Origin: Lunularia cruciata | Lineage: Eukaryota > Streptophyta > Marchantiopsida > Lunulariales > Lunulariaceae | Assembly: GCA_948567375.1 (NCBI GenBank) | Contig: OX419755.1 | Location: forward strand, 24,123,001-24,187,000 | Length of the DNA stretch: 64,000 nucleotides | Reading direction: 5' to 3' | Part shown: one piece after another, positions 23,515 to 38,266 of the stretch | How positions within the stretch are numbered: position 1 is the stretch's first letter | How the letters are laid out: each line of letters starts with the position of its first letter | Program-made: the position numbers and the translations under genes | The notes under the pieces: generated by a model | What the model saw: the letters and a program-made list of their open reading frames with translations, nothing else | Told to the model about the DNA's origin: nothing | The model's database searches: none

Positions 23515-24425
23515 AAACACTCGTGCAAGAGAAAATCGTCGACTGGAATAAAGTTGATCAGATCAGTTACGGCAATTCAGAAGACTGGACAAGTACCATG
23601 TTTCCTATGAAGTCATACAAGAAGAGTAAAAGTCGCGTCTTCTCCGTGCAATGTATTTTATTTCTCTGGATCTCTAGATTTAACGACCTACATATGCTAG
23701 AAAGAGGAATATATTTCTCTAGCAATTTTCACCTTGAAGGGGAAGGCTAATGTCTCTAATTTGACACGAGGGATGGCCATGATTATTTTAACTGTTCCCT
23801 TTATTCTTCACTCCGCCAGAATCTATCAATGATAAAAGAAATTGATCAAGATACTACACCTTCGCAGGACGATGATTAATATATTGGAAGCAATATTGAT
23901 CCAGCTAGAAACCTCCTTAACCCCGCAACGTCCAAGCATGATAAATGTCGATGTGACCCGATTTGGAGTCAAATGTGACTCCACTTCGGAACAAGATACC
24001 AGGGGTTTCCAAATTCTAGATTTTCAAAATTATACGAATACCGGTGTGAAATCTGTACAACAGTTTATAGATACTCGTATGCAAGGGTTGGTTAAAAATG
24101 AGTGGTCTCGTTACAAATAAGAGTTTGAAAATTTTATAATTAAAATTAAGTCAAGTGAATTTTAATTTGATATCACTGGACTTTACACCTGCCACCTGTA
24201 AAAAAAGCTACGAGTCATGCTTTCAAATGCCCATAAAAATATTTTCGACTGTACATTTTCCATAAAACCTTTCTGCACTCTTGCATGTTACCCATACAAT
24301 TTTTACAATCCACCCATAAAATTAGTTTATGGATTCATACGGGTGCTCCAAAAGCCTAAATTTGAAACCCTCTACTAGGAGATTAGTGAAAAGCTAGCGT
24401 CAGAGGGTAGCAACAAAAACAACAC
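23515..24425 (+). repeat. Duplicated low-copy segment, copy 2 (partner 15542-16100)
   Basis: It aligns with 15542-16100 from ATAAACACT through AACAAGATAC (to 24000), then again from CTAGGAGAT to GCGTCAGAGGGTAGCAA (24375-24410). The gap between is an inserted MITE. The order relative to the ARM gene (5' side) suggests the duplication unit included gene plus this flank. Confidence 0.82.
24000..24372. mobile_element. Small non-autonomous DNA transposon (hAT-like MITE)
   Basis: It is absent from the paralogous segment at about 16044, which gives an empty site. Its ends, CAGGGGTTTCCAAATT and AATTTGAAACCCTC, are imperfect inverted repeats. The CAGGG start recalls hAT elements, but a clean 8-bp target duplication is not visible (only TAC-like bases match). 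Length is about 373 bp and no ORF has transposase motifs. Confidence 0.65.
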
Positions 24426-25290
24426 CGTGTGGGTTTCGAGAAAGGGTTCTGGAAGGATCTCGTGAAAAATCTTTACGAGATCACGGGAGGTCCGTAATCC
24501 TTTATGGGACGTAGGTGGGAAACACGAAAGGGTTAATGGGAGGTCTCCCGTAGCCATACAATTATATATGCGAGGTGAGAACGGTGACCCATAGAAGTTT
24601 CCAGGTGACGGGAACACAATGGAATTCATTAATTAATCTTAATTAATGGAATTTATTTGAAATCGATAGCAAGGTTCATTTCAAATTGAAATCGTTGCTA
24701 CAGCACCCATTTTCGCGCTAGATTAGTTTAGCAAAGTGATATTGAATGCAAGAAAACTCCGCATTGAGACTTCTCTCTACATGCATGAGTGAATTTAGTG
24801 GTGCGTGCACGGGGAAAATTGAAATGTTAAGGTTGTGTCACATTTGGGTGGCAATTAGCATTCACATTGCTTTTATAGTGTGGAAGTTGGGAGAAAGATG
24901 ATCGACTAGGAGTTGGGAGAAGGGGCAAGAGAAAGGTTCACCAATAAGAGAGAGGAACATAGGCAGTCCCGTGTGAGATTTGCATGTCCATCACATGCCA
25001 CAGTTAGGGAAGTAGGGTCAGATGATGAGAAGGGAGATTGCGGAGAGTTATTGGGTTTAGATGAATGGAATGAGGAAGAGAATGATGACATAGACATGTC
25101 AGCAACGTGGTGGGAATTTATACATGGGTATGGGTATTTGAAGAAACAAATTGTAACCATTTGCAATTCTGAATTTGTTCTAAAAAATTTTGGGATGCTT
25201 GAGGTCCCATTTTTAAACAATTGGTGAGGATGGACACGGAATCCTTTGGCATTTTAGTTGAAATAGTGAAAGAGCTCTCTGTGATCTAAT
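24426..25290. other. AT-rich intergenic DNA, no gene recognised
   Basis: A plus-strand open stretch (24913-25227, 104 residues, acidic: LDEWNEEENDDIDM) overlaps an equally long minus-strand one and shows no known motif. A Glu/Asp-rich retroelement relic is possible. Around 24625-24700, TTAATTAATCTTAATTAA and two copies of ATTTCAAATTGAAATCG-like sequence make local palindromes. Confidence 0.3.
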
Positions 25291-25428
25291 CTAGTTCTTC
25301 TATGTTGTGCAAATATGCACGATTCATGTCATGACATAACATGACATATTTATAGAAATCTAGTTCTTCTATGGTGTGCAAGTATGCACGATTCATGTCA
25401 TAACATAACATGAAATATTTATAGAAAT
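25291..25428. repeat. Exact-length tandem duplication, 69-bp unit
   Basis: Units 25291-25359 and 25360-25428 both start CTAGTTCTTCTATG and end TTTATAGAAAT, with only a few substitutions, so it is fairly recent. Confidence 0.85.
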
Positions 25429-26839
25429 CCAAACTTTGGTCTGAACTAAACCACATGCGAGGTTCTAATGCATTTGAGTGAAATCAATATTTATAAGGTG
25501 ATATGTACACATGGTTTCATCTGGTTGCTTCTTTCAAACAGGCATACACCCAAGATAAGAAATATTTCAATATCTGTATTGTAAGGACCCATGTGTTGAA
25601 TGAGCATTGCATTGGTATCTTGAAAAAAGATTGCATTCTTTGCATGAGTTGAGAATGAAATTAAACAATAGAATAAAGAATGCTTATCTTCTTTGATGGA
25701 TAAGAACATGTATGATAGTGCACAACTTCCTAATTAATAAAAGCAATGTGTGGGTAGAGGATAAGTGCAACTTTAGAGATGAGGAGGCAGATACATTCCG
25801 TGATTTTATGGAGGAAGGTGCAAGTAGAAACAAGCAATAGTATAGGGAGGAGTTTCAATTGTAGAAAGTTCGCTTGCCTTCAACCAACCCCCGGGAGGTT
25901 TATGTAAACAGAAACAATGATATGATATAACATGATAATATGATAAAGATATAACAATGATAATAATCAAAATCTCTATTTTATCCTCTGCCATCATATG
26001 TTTGAAAATAATGGCAAGGTTTGCTCAAGGTTGGGGTGGGGTCTGCTTGCACGTATTAGATTATAAATAAGGTTTGCTAGGAAAGTGGATGAGTTTACAT
26101 GCATGTTTTCTCTTTATAGCAATGTTCACTCATGTACAGTGTAGAAATTTGCTCGTGTTTGGAGGGTATCACTTGTTAAGGAAAGGGTTTGCTCAGATGT
26201 CTAAGGGTTTTGATGGGTCACTTTCAAAAGTGCTTTGATGTAAATGGTCATTGGACGAAAGGTCACATTTGAATTCAGATTTACACATACTCTAGCACAA
26301 AGGGTATTCTACTTTGAAATTTAAATATATTCTAGTGTATATTTAAATGTATGTGCACGCGGATTAAGAGTATTCTTGTGGAGGAAATGTATTCTTGTGT
26401 GCAGTTTGAGGATATATTTGTGGAGGATATATATCTTAGTTTGAGTCGTATTCAAAACTTGATCGCTATAAAAAGGAGAAAACCCCACAATCGGAGTGCC
26501 ATTTGCAAATTTGCGAATTCAAAGTGGGTTTATCAAATTTCGGGAATATGAGTTTTGCACAATGGATTCACGAGATTTGCAAAGTTAAATTATCAAATTC
26601 AGGGAGAGAGAGTTAAGTGTGTCTCAAGAAGATTTTTGAATTCAGTGAGATGTAGAGGGAAATGTGGGTTCCGAGAGTTTCCAAATTTTCACACAAGGAC
26701 GAGTGAAGAGTGCCATTTTGTGTATTTTTGAAGTGGAAAGAGTAAGAAAGGCGATCGCGTAGGAAGAGTGGGATAATTTTGGGAAGAGTGGAAAGAGTGG
26801 GATAATTGAGTTTCATAAGGAGGTAACGTTTTGTAGAGT
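25429..26839. other. AT-rich intergenic DNA
   Basis: I see no gene. 26280-26460 has several variants of TATTCTTGTGGAGGA and TATTCTAGTGTATATTTAAA, a degenerate local repeat. Confidence 0.3.
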
Positions 26840-27330
26840 AGTGAATCATAAAGTATTATACTTCTGTAGAGCACATAATTAGAAAGTATTAGTTTTAGTA
26901 TTTGATTGAGATTACTTCTTTGCTCTATAGTATTTGATTTAGGATACTTCTCTCTAGAGCAGGAATTAGAAAGCATTAGTATTTGATTATGAACCTTCAA
27001 ATATTATTATTTGATTCAGATCTAAATATTAGCTTAGGTTTTTGGAAAAAGTACTAGTATTTGATTCAGATATAGGTATTTAGTGAAGGTTTTGGATAAA
27101 GTAATAGCATTTAATTTAAGCTAACTAGCTAGCTAATTTAATTTAAGCTAAAAGGTAAGGTTTGGATATAAGTATTTAGCTTAGAGAGGTTTGGGATAAA
27201 GTATAAGCTTAGAAATTTGCATATAAGTATTTAGTTAGACTATGAATTTGCGTATAAGTATTTGTCCATGGTTTTGGATATAAGCACTTGGTTGAAATAT
27301 GGACCATTACATGCATTTTAAGGAGGAGTT
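26840..27330. repeat. Degenerate short-period repeats around TAGTATTTGATT / ATAAGTATTTAG
   Basis: Variants of TAGTATTTGATTNAGAT and of GGTTTTGGATATAAGTATTT recur many times at irregular spacing of roughly 35-60 bp, suggesting an old expanded minisatellite. Confidence 0.5.
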
Positions 27331-29340
27331 CTAATTATAAGTACTTGGTTGGAGTATGGACCATTATATAAGTTTTTAGGAGGAGTATGGAGTTATGGGA
27401 CATAAGTATTAACTCAGTGTTTTTGTTAAAAGCATGTGGTTAGATTATAGATTCATATTTGCTTAGGTGTACCCCTAAGCCAATATGGAAGTAAGTATTG
27501 TATTACAGTACATTACATGAGGTTAAATCCATTTGACAATCAAAGCCCCTCTAGCTAAGCGTGAGAAGACCAATAGACCCAAGCACCTTAGAGTTTATTA
27601 GGTATTGTACGAAGTATTTGAAAAACTGGAAAAAATACCATTTTGTCATTATTTCTAAAGGATTTGCAAAAGATTTGTAGGTTCTCCAATCACTGAAGGT
27701 TCTAAAGCAACTAAACCTAGTACATGCAATAGTACCTAAAATAACTATTGGAAAAATATATAAAAGATTATTTTGCAAAGCCCACTCACCATAATAATTA
27801 TGTCCCACACCTTTATCTAATTTAGCATGTAATATAGGATCCCTTAGATTGGATTTTCTTTATTAGGATAGATTAAAAAAAAGCACCCAAAAGAATTAGA
27901 CATGATAGTTTAATATTATTTGGCTCAAAAAGGCAAAGCCCCACTAGGGCGAGCATACCCATGCAAAGCTCTCCCAAGGTGAGAAGACCTTGATAGCCTT
28001 GCTTGGTAGGGGTCCCAAGCAAAGCTCACAAGTACACTAGCAAATCCCTTTATAGTTTGAGTAGGTCCTGCTAGTAAACAAGCAAATGTCAATATAGTTT
28101 GGGCAAAATCTGTTAGAGTATGAGCAAACCCTAACCAAACCATGGGTAAACAAAGGGTGTGCAAGCAAACCATGGTAATACCCGTGAGCTACACCTTCTA
28201 TGAGAAAACACTTTGTCATCTTAGAGCAAACCACGATCATTAGGACACCACAACCACCCATGGAGTTCAAGAAAATAATTCAAAGTTTATAACTCATTCA
28301 ATATTACAATATAGACTCACTATCATATGCACAAGCGGTGGTATAGCATGAGAAGATTGCACAAGTGTTGATACAATAGACAATATTTGCAAGAGATCTT
28401 GAAATCCAATACTCACTATTGGAGAGGGACTAGCAGAGAAGCAAATTGAATTGTGTCTAAAAATTAAGAGAATAAGAGGCAAACAACCTATGTTGCACAA
28501 GATAGAGGAAGGGGTAGTAGGAAGACATGCAAGACTTATGATCTGATAGTTTATGTCCTCCATGGTTCACTAAAATAAATAATAACTCTATAATCTCTAA
28601 GGGGCCTATGAATTCCTTCAAGTTTAGTGCATTGTATGTGAATTTATTTAAGTTGGTGCAATGTCAATGTCAAGGAGGTTTTCTTAGTGATTATGGTGCC
28701 AATATATCAATCCAAATATTCAAATGCTTTTACCAACAATGTTTAAGAGAAATGCTTTTGCCAATAATCTATGTCTAGTTTTAGCTTGAGAAGATGATGC
28801 CCAAACAGGTTTTCTCAATGATGTTTGGTTAGTGATGTTGGCGCACATACAATCAATCAAAAATGTTGACAAATACTTGCATCCAATACCCAATAAACTT
28901 CATCAAGAAAAAAGCTCATGCCATCAATCTATAAATGGTTTTTGCCCAAGAAATTTGCACCCATGTAGGATCTTCATTTGAGTACCACTCACCCTTGAAA
29001 TTTTTTTGGATGGTATTCAAATTTCACATTTCAATTTGGAGACAATAGCTTGTAACACACGGTAGGTTTTGGTAATACTTATGGGATTGTGACATGTGGC
29101 CATATTATTTGAACCACTTGATTGAAATGCTTGCCAAATCCTTCTTATAACGCTCCATGTAACCTTGTAAATTAGGCTCCTCCCCAAAAGCTAAAATGGC
29201 CAACACTCTCATAAAACTTTTTTACGATGTGTTCAATAACCTTGCAGTTTTTGTATGAGGTCCCATAAAATATTTTACATAAATTCAATATTAATATGTA
29301 GGTCTTGTAAAATAAATTCTTAAAGTTCCTAGCTCCTAAG
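27331..29340. other. AT-rich intergenic DNA, no gene supported
   Basis: Short open stretches (for example 28294-28563 minus) carry no family motif. 28000-28170 contains repeated GCAAACC/GCAAAGC phrases, and 28700-28780 contains two copies of an AATGCTTTTRCCAAYAAT phrase. Confidence 0.3.
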
Positions 29341-29668
29341 CATGTGGTCTTATCTTGACTCAACCACTAAGCCCAAGATTCTTTCACATGGACTATCCTT
29401 GGACTATAGAAAAAATTGAAAAAATTGACTTGTGGGTCCAAGAGTTCTCAATTCTTTCTTCAAAGCAAAACACCTCAGAATAATACTAAATCAATACACT
29501 AAAATCCAAAATAGTGATGCTTACCTTTTCTACTTCCTCTAAATTAAGATCCTCTCTATCTTAACTATAACTAACTTAAGATAATTACGACTAACATAGA
29601 ACAATCCTTTATCTATATATAAATAATCTCTCAAGTACTTGTAGTACCAAACTAAAAATCAGATCTTT
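29341..29668 (-). mobile_element. Truncated LTR of family 1 (copy C)
   Basis: On the minus strand it matches LTR copy A from the GTACTTGAGAGATTATTTATAT region to ATAAGACCACATGCTTAGG. It lacks both the TGTAACATCC start and the TATA/3' half, so it is a fragment. Confidence 0.75.
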
Positions 29669-29682
29669 TGTTATAGATCAAA

Positions 29683-29735
29683 TCAAAACCGGTTAATTCT
29701 CACCCAATTTGAGTTACCCCAAGCCATGAAGATGA
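29683..29735 (+). repeat. Short dispersed repeat shared with 16625-16685
   Basis: AAAACCGGTTAATTCTCACC and AATTTGAGTTACCCCA match the copy in the ARM locus. It directly abuts the truncated LTR. Confidence 0.55.
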
Positions 29736-29747
29736 TCTACGCATTTC

Positions 29748-30040
29748 GAAGGGAGCATATATTCAGAATCTGAATCTCCCTCCTCTCCTCTAACTACGCC
29801 AGAGAAAGGACAAAATTTAGCATGAGGCCCGGTAAGCTGGACCTTCATCTTAAGTAACCAGGTAAGGTTAAATAAAAATTTGTTAGAAATTTAGAGAGCA
29901 TATTTTCTGAATCTGAATCCCCCTCCACTCCCCTTACTACGCGAGAGAGGTATGAGAAAAAGTAGCATGAGGTCCAATAAGCTGGACCTTCGTGTTAATT
30001 AACCAGGTAAGGGTAAATAAAAATTTATTAGAAATTTATA
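29748..30040. repeat. Tandem duplication, ~145-bp unit
   Basis: Two units share GAGCATATWTTC, GAATCTGAATC, TAGCATGAGG, AAGCTGGACCTTC and AACCAGGTAAGG, then ATTAGAAATTTA. The second starts at about 29896. Confidence 0.8.
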
Positions 30041-31262
30041 GAGAAAATTGTATTAATTAGCCAGATAAAAATAAGTCAACATGTGAAGAATCACAAACAG
30101 AGTAAATAGTTTATTACATACAATTTTCAATTAGAAGAACGTTCATATAGAGAATTTATCCGTTGGGAAGAAAAGTCTTTCAACTTCTTAGTTTATTGTA
30201 GTCTAATTGATCTTCTTACTAGTGAATATCTACGTTAGTTAATAGGCTTAGACGACAAGAGATCCTTGCGCAAAACACTCTACACTGTCAGAATGTGTAT
30301 AAAAATACTATAATTGCCCTTTCTATTTTGACAATGAGACCCTTATGAAATGGTCTCAAATTAATTAATAAATTGATGTACAGTATCTATAGAAAAATCA
30401 AAAGAGTACTTAAACTATAACTTACTATTATCTAGAACTGTACATACTATGAGATGAAGATAAAGGTAATGAGAAAAAAACTGAATGTGATCAAAGCATT
30501 CTCCTCAGATCCCGTGGATGCTTTGGCGGTTATATATATACACTTATTCAGTAATACCGGTGAAGAAGATATCAAGAAAAACTTAGATTCAAAACTATGG
30601 AACGAGAAGAATTGAACTCTGGCCCTTCTGTACATTCCATCATTTAGAGGGGACAAGTTAAGAATATTATGTTGGTAAATCAAATATCTATGTGTGTTAG
30701 GATTGTTAAAGAGATCACTGATTATCGGTGATTCTCTTGAGCTAAGAAATTATAACAAAAAAAGACTTCGGCAATGTGCCGTTGTGAACAATCCTGTACC
30801 ACGATTATAGTTTCTTTATGGCTAATTATAATATTCTAGTCTATTGTGTACTAGTGTGTACTCCGGCCACCATGAAAGGAAAACACTATTGAACATCCTG
30901 CCGACCAAGTGATGGTGTAACACCTGAACCACTCTCCGGAATCCCTAAAGCCACTAAGGACCAAGAAACATGCAATAAACCACTAAGAAGAAAAAACAAA
31001 GAAAACTGATATAGGTCGAATGCCTTTCTCTCTATTTGCAGTAACTGTCCATCTGATTGCCGTCACACCACAATCCGACCGCAGCTAAGGACCACGTCAA
31101 AATCCAAGTCTAAGAGAGAGATTTTTATTTATTTATTTATTTCAAGAATTCTATCTACAATAACTAAAAGAGTTGATCTTAGGATCTCAAGTTCCTTCTT
31201 TGCCATGTCCATGTGGATCAGATCTTACATTTCTTTTCATCATATATGAAAGCAATAATCAA
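30041..31262. other. Intergenic DNA, no gene recognised
   Basis: No coding motif on either strand. 31123-31142 is a short TTTA microsatellite. Confidence 0.3.
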
Positions 31263-31385
31263 AGTAAAACTTATTCAATGGTTGGCGGCCACTTAGGATT
31301 ACAAGAAGGATGAGAATACTCCATCAAGCCATACAAGGAAGGAACATAAGGAGTGAAATGAGGCTAAGTCCCACTAGTATTGATA
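31263..31385 (+). repeat. Unknown ~100-bp dispersed repeat, copy 2
   Basis: GAAGGATGAGAATACTCCAT, CAAGCCATACAAGGAAGGA and GTGAAATGAGGCTAAGTCCC follow the same order as the other copies but with more A/T changes. Confidence 0.6.
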
Positions 31386-34680
<3,295 letters not shown>

Positions 34681-34681
34681 A

Positions 34682-34990
34682 CTCACATCCCATCTCGCAT
34701 GAGTAAATGTTAACTCTCAAAACCATAAAATCCTATCATGTTAACTTATATAGTTAACATGATCAGTTCTTAATATACAATCATCTCTCTAAAAGATAAT
34801 TCTCTAATCATTATTTTATTTGTATGTTACAATACTCACCTCACGTGGATAAATGCTAATTCTCAAAACCCTAAAGTACTATCATGTTAAGTTATTCAAT
34901 TAACATGATTTTGTGGAGGTACAATCTTTTCTCTCTAAAAATTAATTCTCTAATCATTATTTTCTCTATATATATTAGGTAACAATACTC
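34682..34990. repeat. Tandem duplication, ~152-bp unit, each with a palindrome
   Basis: Units starting near 34682 and 34837 share GAGTAAATG/GATAAATG, AATTCTCAAAACC, ATCATGTTAA, AACATGAT, AATTCTCTAATCATTATTTT. The first holds the inverted pair CATGTTAAC/GTTAACATG around TTATATA (34738-34763). Confidence 0.8.
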
Positions 34991-35954
34991 CCCTATAAGG
35001 CACAAAGCAAATGGATTAGTAATTGGAAGATATATCTTCTTTGAGAATGTTCTACCCGAGTTACTTTGGTTAATTTAGTTCATATGGATATGTTCAAAGC
35101 AAAATTTTCCAAAACTATAAAAATGATCATGTGCTTTCCTTAATAATAATATCCTTTTCTTGGAAGGTGTTATGTTTTCCTTCATTGTGCCATGATCTGT
35201 ACCACATGCAACTTTCCGTGCTTAATACTAAGAACATCGTTAATTGTTTTCCATGGTACTGTAGTTCAGTATCCACCAATGAGAATTAGCCGGCTCTAAA
35301 CTCTTGACTGGTAAAGTCAAGTGCCTAACTAATAACTTTACCTTTTTTTTAATTGATTTGAGTAAAAAATAATAAAACAAAAACTTTATTGTATAATCTT
35401 AATTGAGGTGAAAATAGAACAGTAATCTTTGTTATAACTAATTGAACTGAGTAAATTTAAGTAATCCTTGCTTAAAAGTATGTCTATTCGCTTGGGATAT
35501 TGACAAGACGTGAACATCATCACGTATATCGTATTGATGAATTGATGAATCTTGCCGATGAATGCTACTACTTTTTATTAAGTACTAAATTCAGTTGAGT
35601 AAAGAAATTTATCCTTGACTTAATGGTTTGATTATTTATTAGAGATAATCTTACTAAATATTACTTGAGTGAAAATTTATTTAACCATTATTTAAAATTT
35701 TAATTACATACTTGAGATAGCGTTAAGAAAGTTTGGGCAAGTAATCAGATAATACAATAAGTTGACTAGTAAAACAGAATAGTATTAAAGTACTTTGACA
35801 ATGAAATGATAAAATTCAATTCGACTAATAAAGTTCTTAAGAGTAGAGTATATTTAAAGATTAATATTCTCTCTGCTTTGTTGAGTTGCTGCTTCTTCTA
35901 GTTGTTGCTTCTCTACCCTTTGGGCTACTTTAGATCACTTACTGTTACAATTAG
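34991..35954. other. AT-rich intergenic DNA
   Basis: I see no gene. Frequent variants of TTGAGTAAA and AGTACTAAATTCA suggest an eroded repeat. Confidence 0.3.
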
Positions 35955-36192
35955 TAGAAGAAAAGCAACCGCGTAGAGAACACGAAGGACGAGAATACCC
36001 CCATCAAGCCGATACAAGGGAGAGATTTAAAAAGGTAAAATGGGACTAGACCCCATCTTTGTAAGAGTCAACTTACCTCTAATTAGAAAGAAAGGCGAAC
36101 GCGTAGAAAAAGCGAAAGATGAGAAAACCCCATCAAGCCGTACAAAGAAGCGTAAAAAAAGTAACATGACGCTAAGCCCCAAAATTTACCTC
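35955..36192 (+). repeat. Unknown ~100-bp dispersed repeat, tandem copies 3 and 4
   Basis: Two units (about 35955-36074 and 36075-36192) lie head to tail. Both contain AACCGCGTAGA or GAACGCGTAGA, CCCCATCAAGCCG, GTAAAATGGGACTAGACCCC or GTAACATGACGCTAAGCCCC, and end TTACCTCTAATT. They keep several CpGs that most repeats in this window have lost. Confidence 0.75.
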
Positions 36193-36425
36193 TAATTTAG
36201 GGTTAAGAAAGGAGATGCATACATGTACGGCTGAGTCTATAGGTATTGGTAGGTAGTTGCTGATTTGGACACGTAATCATTGGAGAAACAAGCATCTACC
36301 AGGGAGTATCGATCCAGAGCACATATATGAAGATGTCAATGCGTTGACTTGGACCTACGTGAAAAGCACTCGTACAGGGAATATGTAGTTTGTTGTTTGT
36401 TATAGTTTTGTCTTATTTGTTCAGT
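36193..36425. other. Spacer, nothing recognised
   Basis: No ORF or repeat that I can support; possibly the 3' flank of the tentative minus-strand gene. Confidence 0.3.
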
Positions 36426-38266
36426 TCAGTGACATAACTTGGCGTATTCCACGCCACGCATCCCCGGTCCGTCACCGAGGATGTTCTGGCCGGAGGGTTC
36501 CATGTGCAATACCGCGACCGCCGCCTGCGGAAGGATGAACAGCGGCATGCCCAGGACTGAGCTATGGTAGTTCAGGACTGGGAATGCCGCTGTCTGTACG
36601 TGGTAAGTGCATGATCAATTAACGCGGAAAGTCAACATGGAAAGTATTCGGTGTTTTCCTACCAATCCTTTTCTCCCAAAGACAACTCCTCCCCTAATGC
36701 TACAATAAGAGTAAAAGTTTCTGTTAGAGATACAAGGTCACATACATCAAATGGTAATGTATCAATTGAGGTACACACCATGTCAAATGTGACTTGGGCG
36801 TTTGTACCTCTTGGCACAATCTAGTTCCTTGCGTTGGAATACCTTGGTTGCAGTTCTCTACTCGACATCCAGTCCGGCGAGCCATTCAAGTGTATTATAC
36901 CATTAGAGGGGTAATGGTGCAAGTCTTGGCTCCAATTATCCATCTCCAGTGAGCTATTATCTTCGGAATTAGATAAAGCTCTCATTCCATATTACTAAAC
37001 GTCCGGAATGCAGGATATACGGTGATGGACAAAGCGATTTCATAAAATTTCACGCGCGATCTTTTACAGGATTGATCAAATAAAGAATGAAGGGAGGTGC
37101 TCAGATTATAAATGAGTTTTAACATCTGGAACGAATTAGCCAGTACTAACCAATTCGTAGCAGATCTGAAGACTGAATTCTCTGATAGCCTCCTTCCCCT
37201 GTTGAGGGAAGATAGATAGCCAACTAATTACGTTTTGGTTTTCTTGAGCGTTGAAGTCTCCTGCCAAGATATCAACGAGGTGTTGCCCTCTTGCAGTGCT
37301 TCTAAAATTGCAACTACAGTCCACGATGACTAATGTAGTTGGTCTAGAGGGTGTAGGATCTCTATTTGACAATTCCGCTCGTAGTACAGGGAATCATCTT
37401 CAAGAATAAATTCTTGTCACCTGAGAGTCCTGAGAATGACTGTTGATCGGCTTTGGTTCAAGACCATAGCTTGAATTCCTCTCTTGTTTGTAGTTGACGA
37501 CCCTTCTGATGTGGACCGGCGACTTCTTTCCAAGATCCTTACATGCCCTGCTATTGACTCTGTCTTGCTGGAAGGTCTCGATACCTGAAACAGAGATCAA
37601 ATATTATTTAATGTTCTGTTTTCGAGAAAGAGAGTTCTGCTAAATAGTGCCTCGAGATCCAATCGGCGACCCTGGAGTTCAAATTCGGCTTCCAAAGCGG
37701 ATAAATTGGAAACAGAGGTACTTAAGTTTCGGAATCCGGAGACAGAAGTGGACTCGGTTGATTGGTACTGATTCATATTGATTTTACGATCCTGAGAGTT
37801 CATGGTGTACAGATGGACTAACTCCCGGAGCAAGTACAGCCAGTCGTCTGAACATACAACTCTATAGCAAAACAAATTCGCATGCTGCACGTCTTTTTGC
37901 TTCTATACCCTGGAGAATTTATGATTTCTGTGATCTGTGAGATTGTGTGGAACAGTAAAGCTCCTTCAAGTGATGTGCTGAACCAATTCAGAATGACTAC
38001 TGAGTAGAGATAAACGGTGAACTTACATTGTGCAATGTCCTGAAAAGATGTGTAATGTCCTGAAGCGGAACACGAGGTGAAGGATGCCGGACAGGGCAAT
38101 ACTGGAACCTACTTGATGTGTACATCGAAAAGTTTTCGGAATTCTCTAATCCCAAGCACTCTTCAAGAGTCCATGACCTCCTTGCTGCCCTGCCGGCAAC
38201 TCTCTCGAAGTTGCTGCGGGGCAAATCCTCTGTAGTCCAGAAACGGTGAGCTCGGATTGCACCCAT
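36426..38266 (-). CDS. Tentative multi-exon gene with a GDFNA (EEP nuclease/phosphatase-like) motif
   Basis: Exon 1 (38266-38027) starts MGAIRAHRFWTTEDL, has 80 codons and ends at a consensus GTAAGT donor. Exon 2 could run 37902-37671 (reads CSDDWLYLLRELVHLYTMNS), ending at a weak GTCGCC donor. Exon 3 (37584-37421) follows a strong CTGTTTCAG acceptor, reads IETFQQDRVNSRACKDLG and ends CAG|GTGACA; phases agree. Downstream, RSTARGQHLVDILAGDFNAQ (about 37250-37310) resembles the GDFNA catalytic region of endonuclease/exonuclease/phosphatase proteins, and a GC-rich stretch ending at TGA 36426 (reads GMPLFILPQAAVAVLHMEP) may be a last exon. I could not phase the last parts, and the N-terminal EEP motif is not seen. 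It could be a pseudogene. Confidence 0.35.

Noticed and set aside
24906-25227. Two equally long ORFs on opposite strands
   Set aside because: Mutually antisense, no motif; neither can be preferred.
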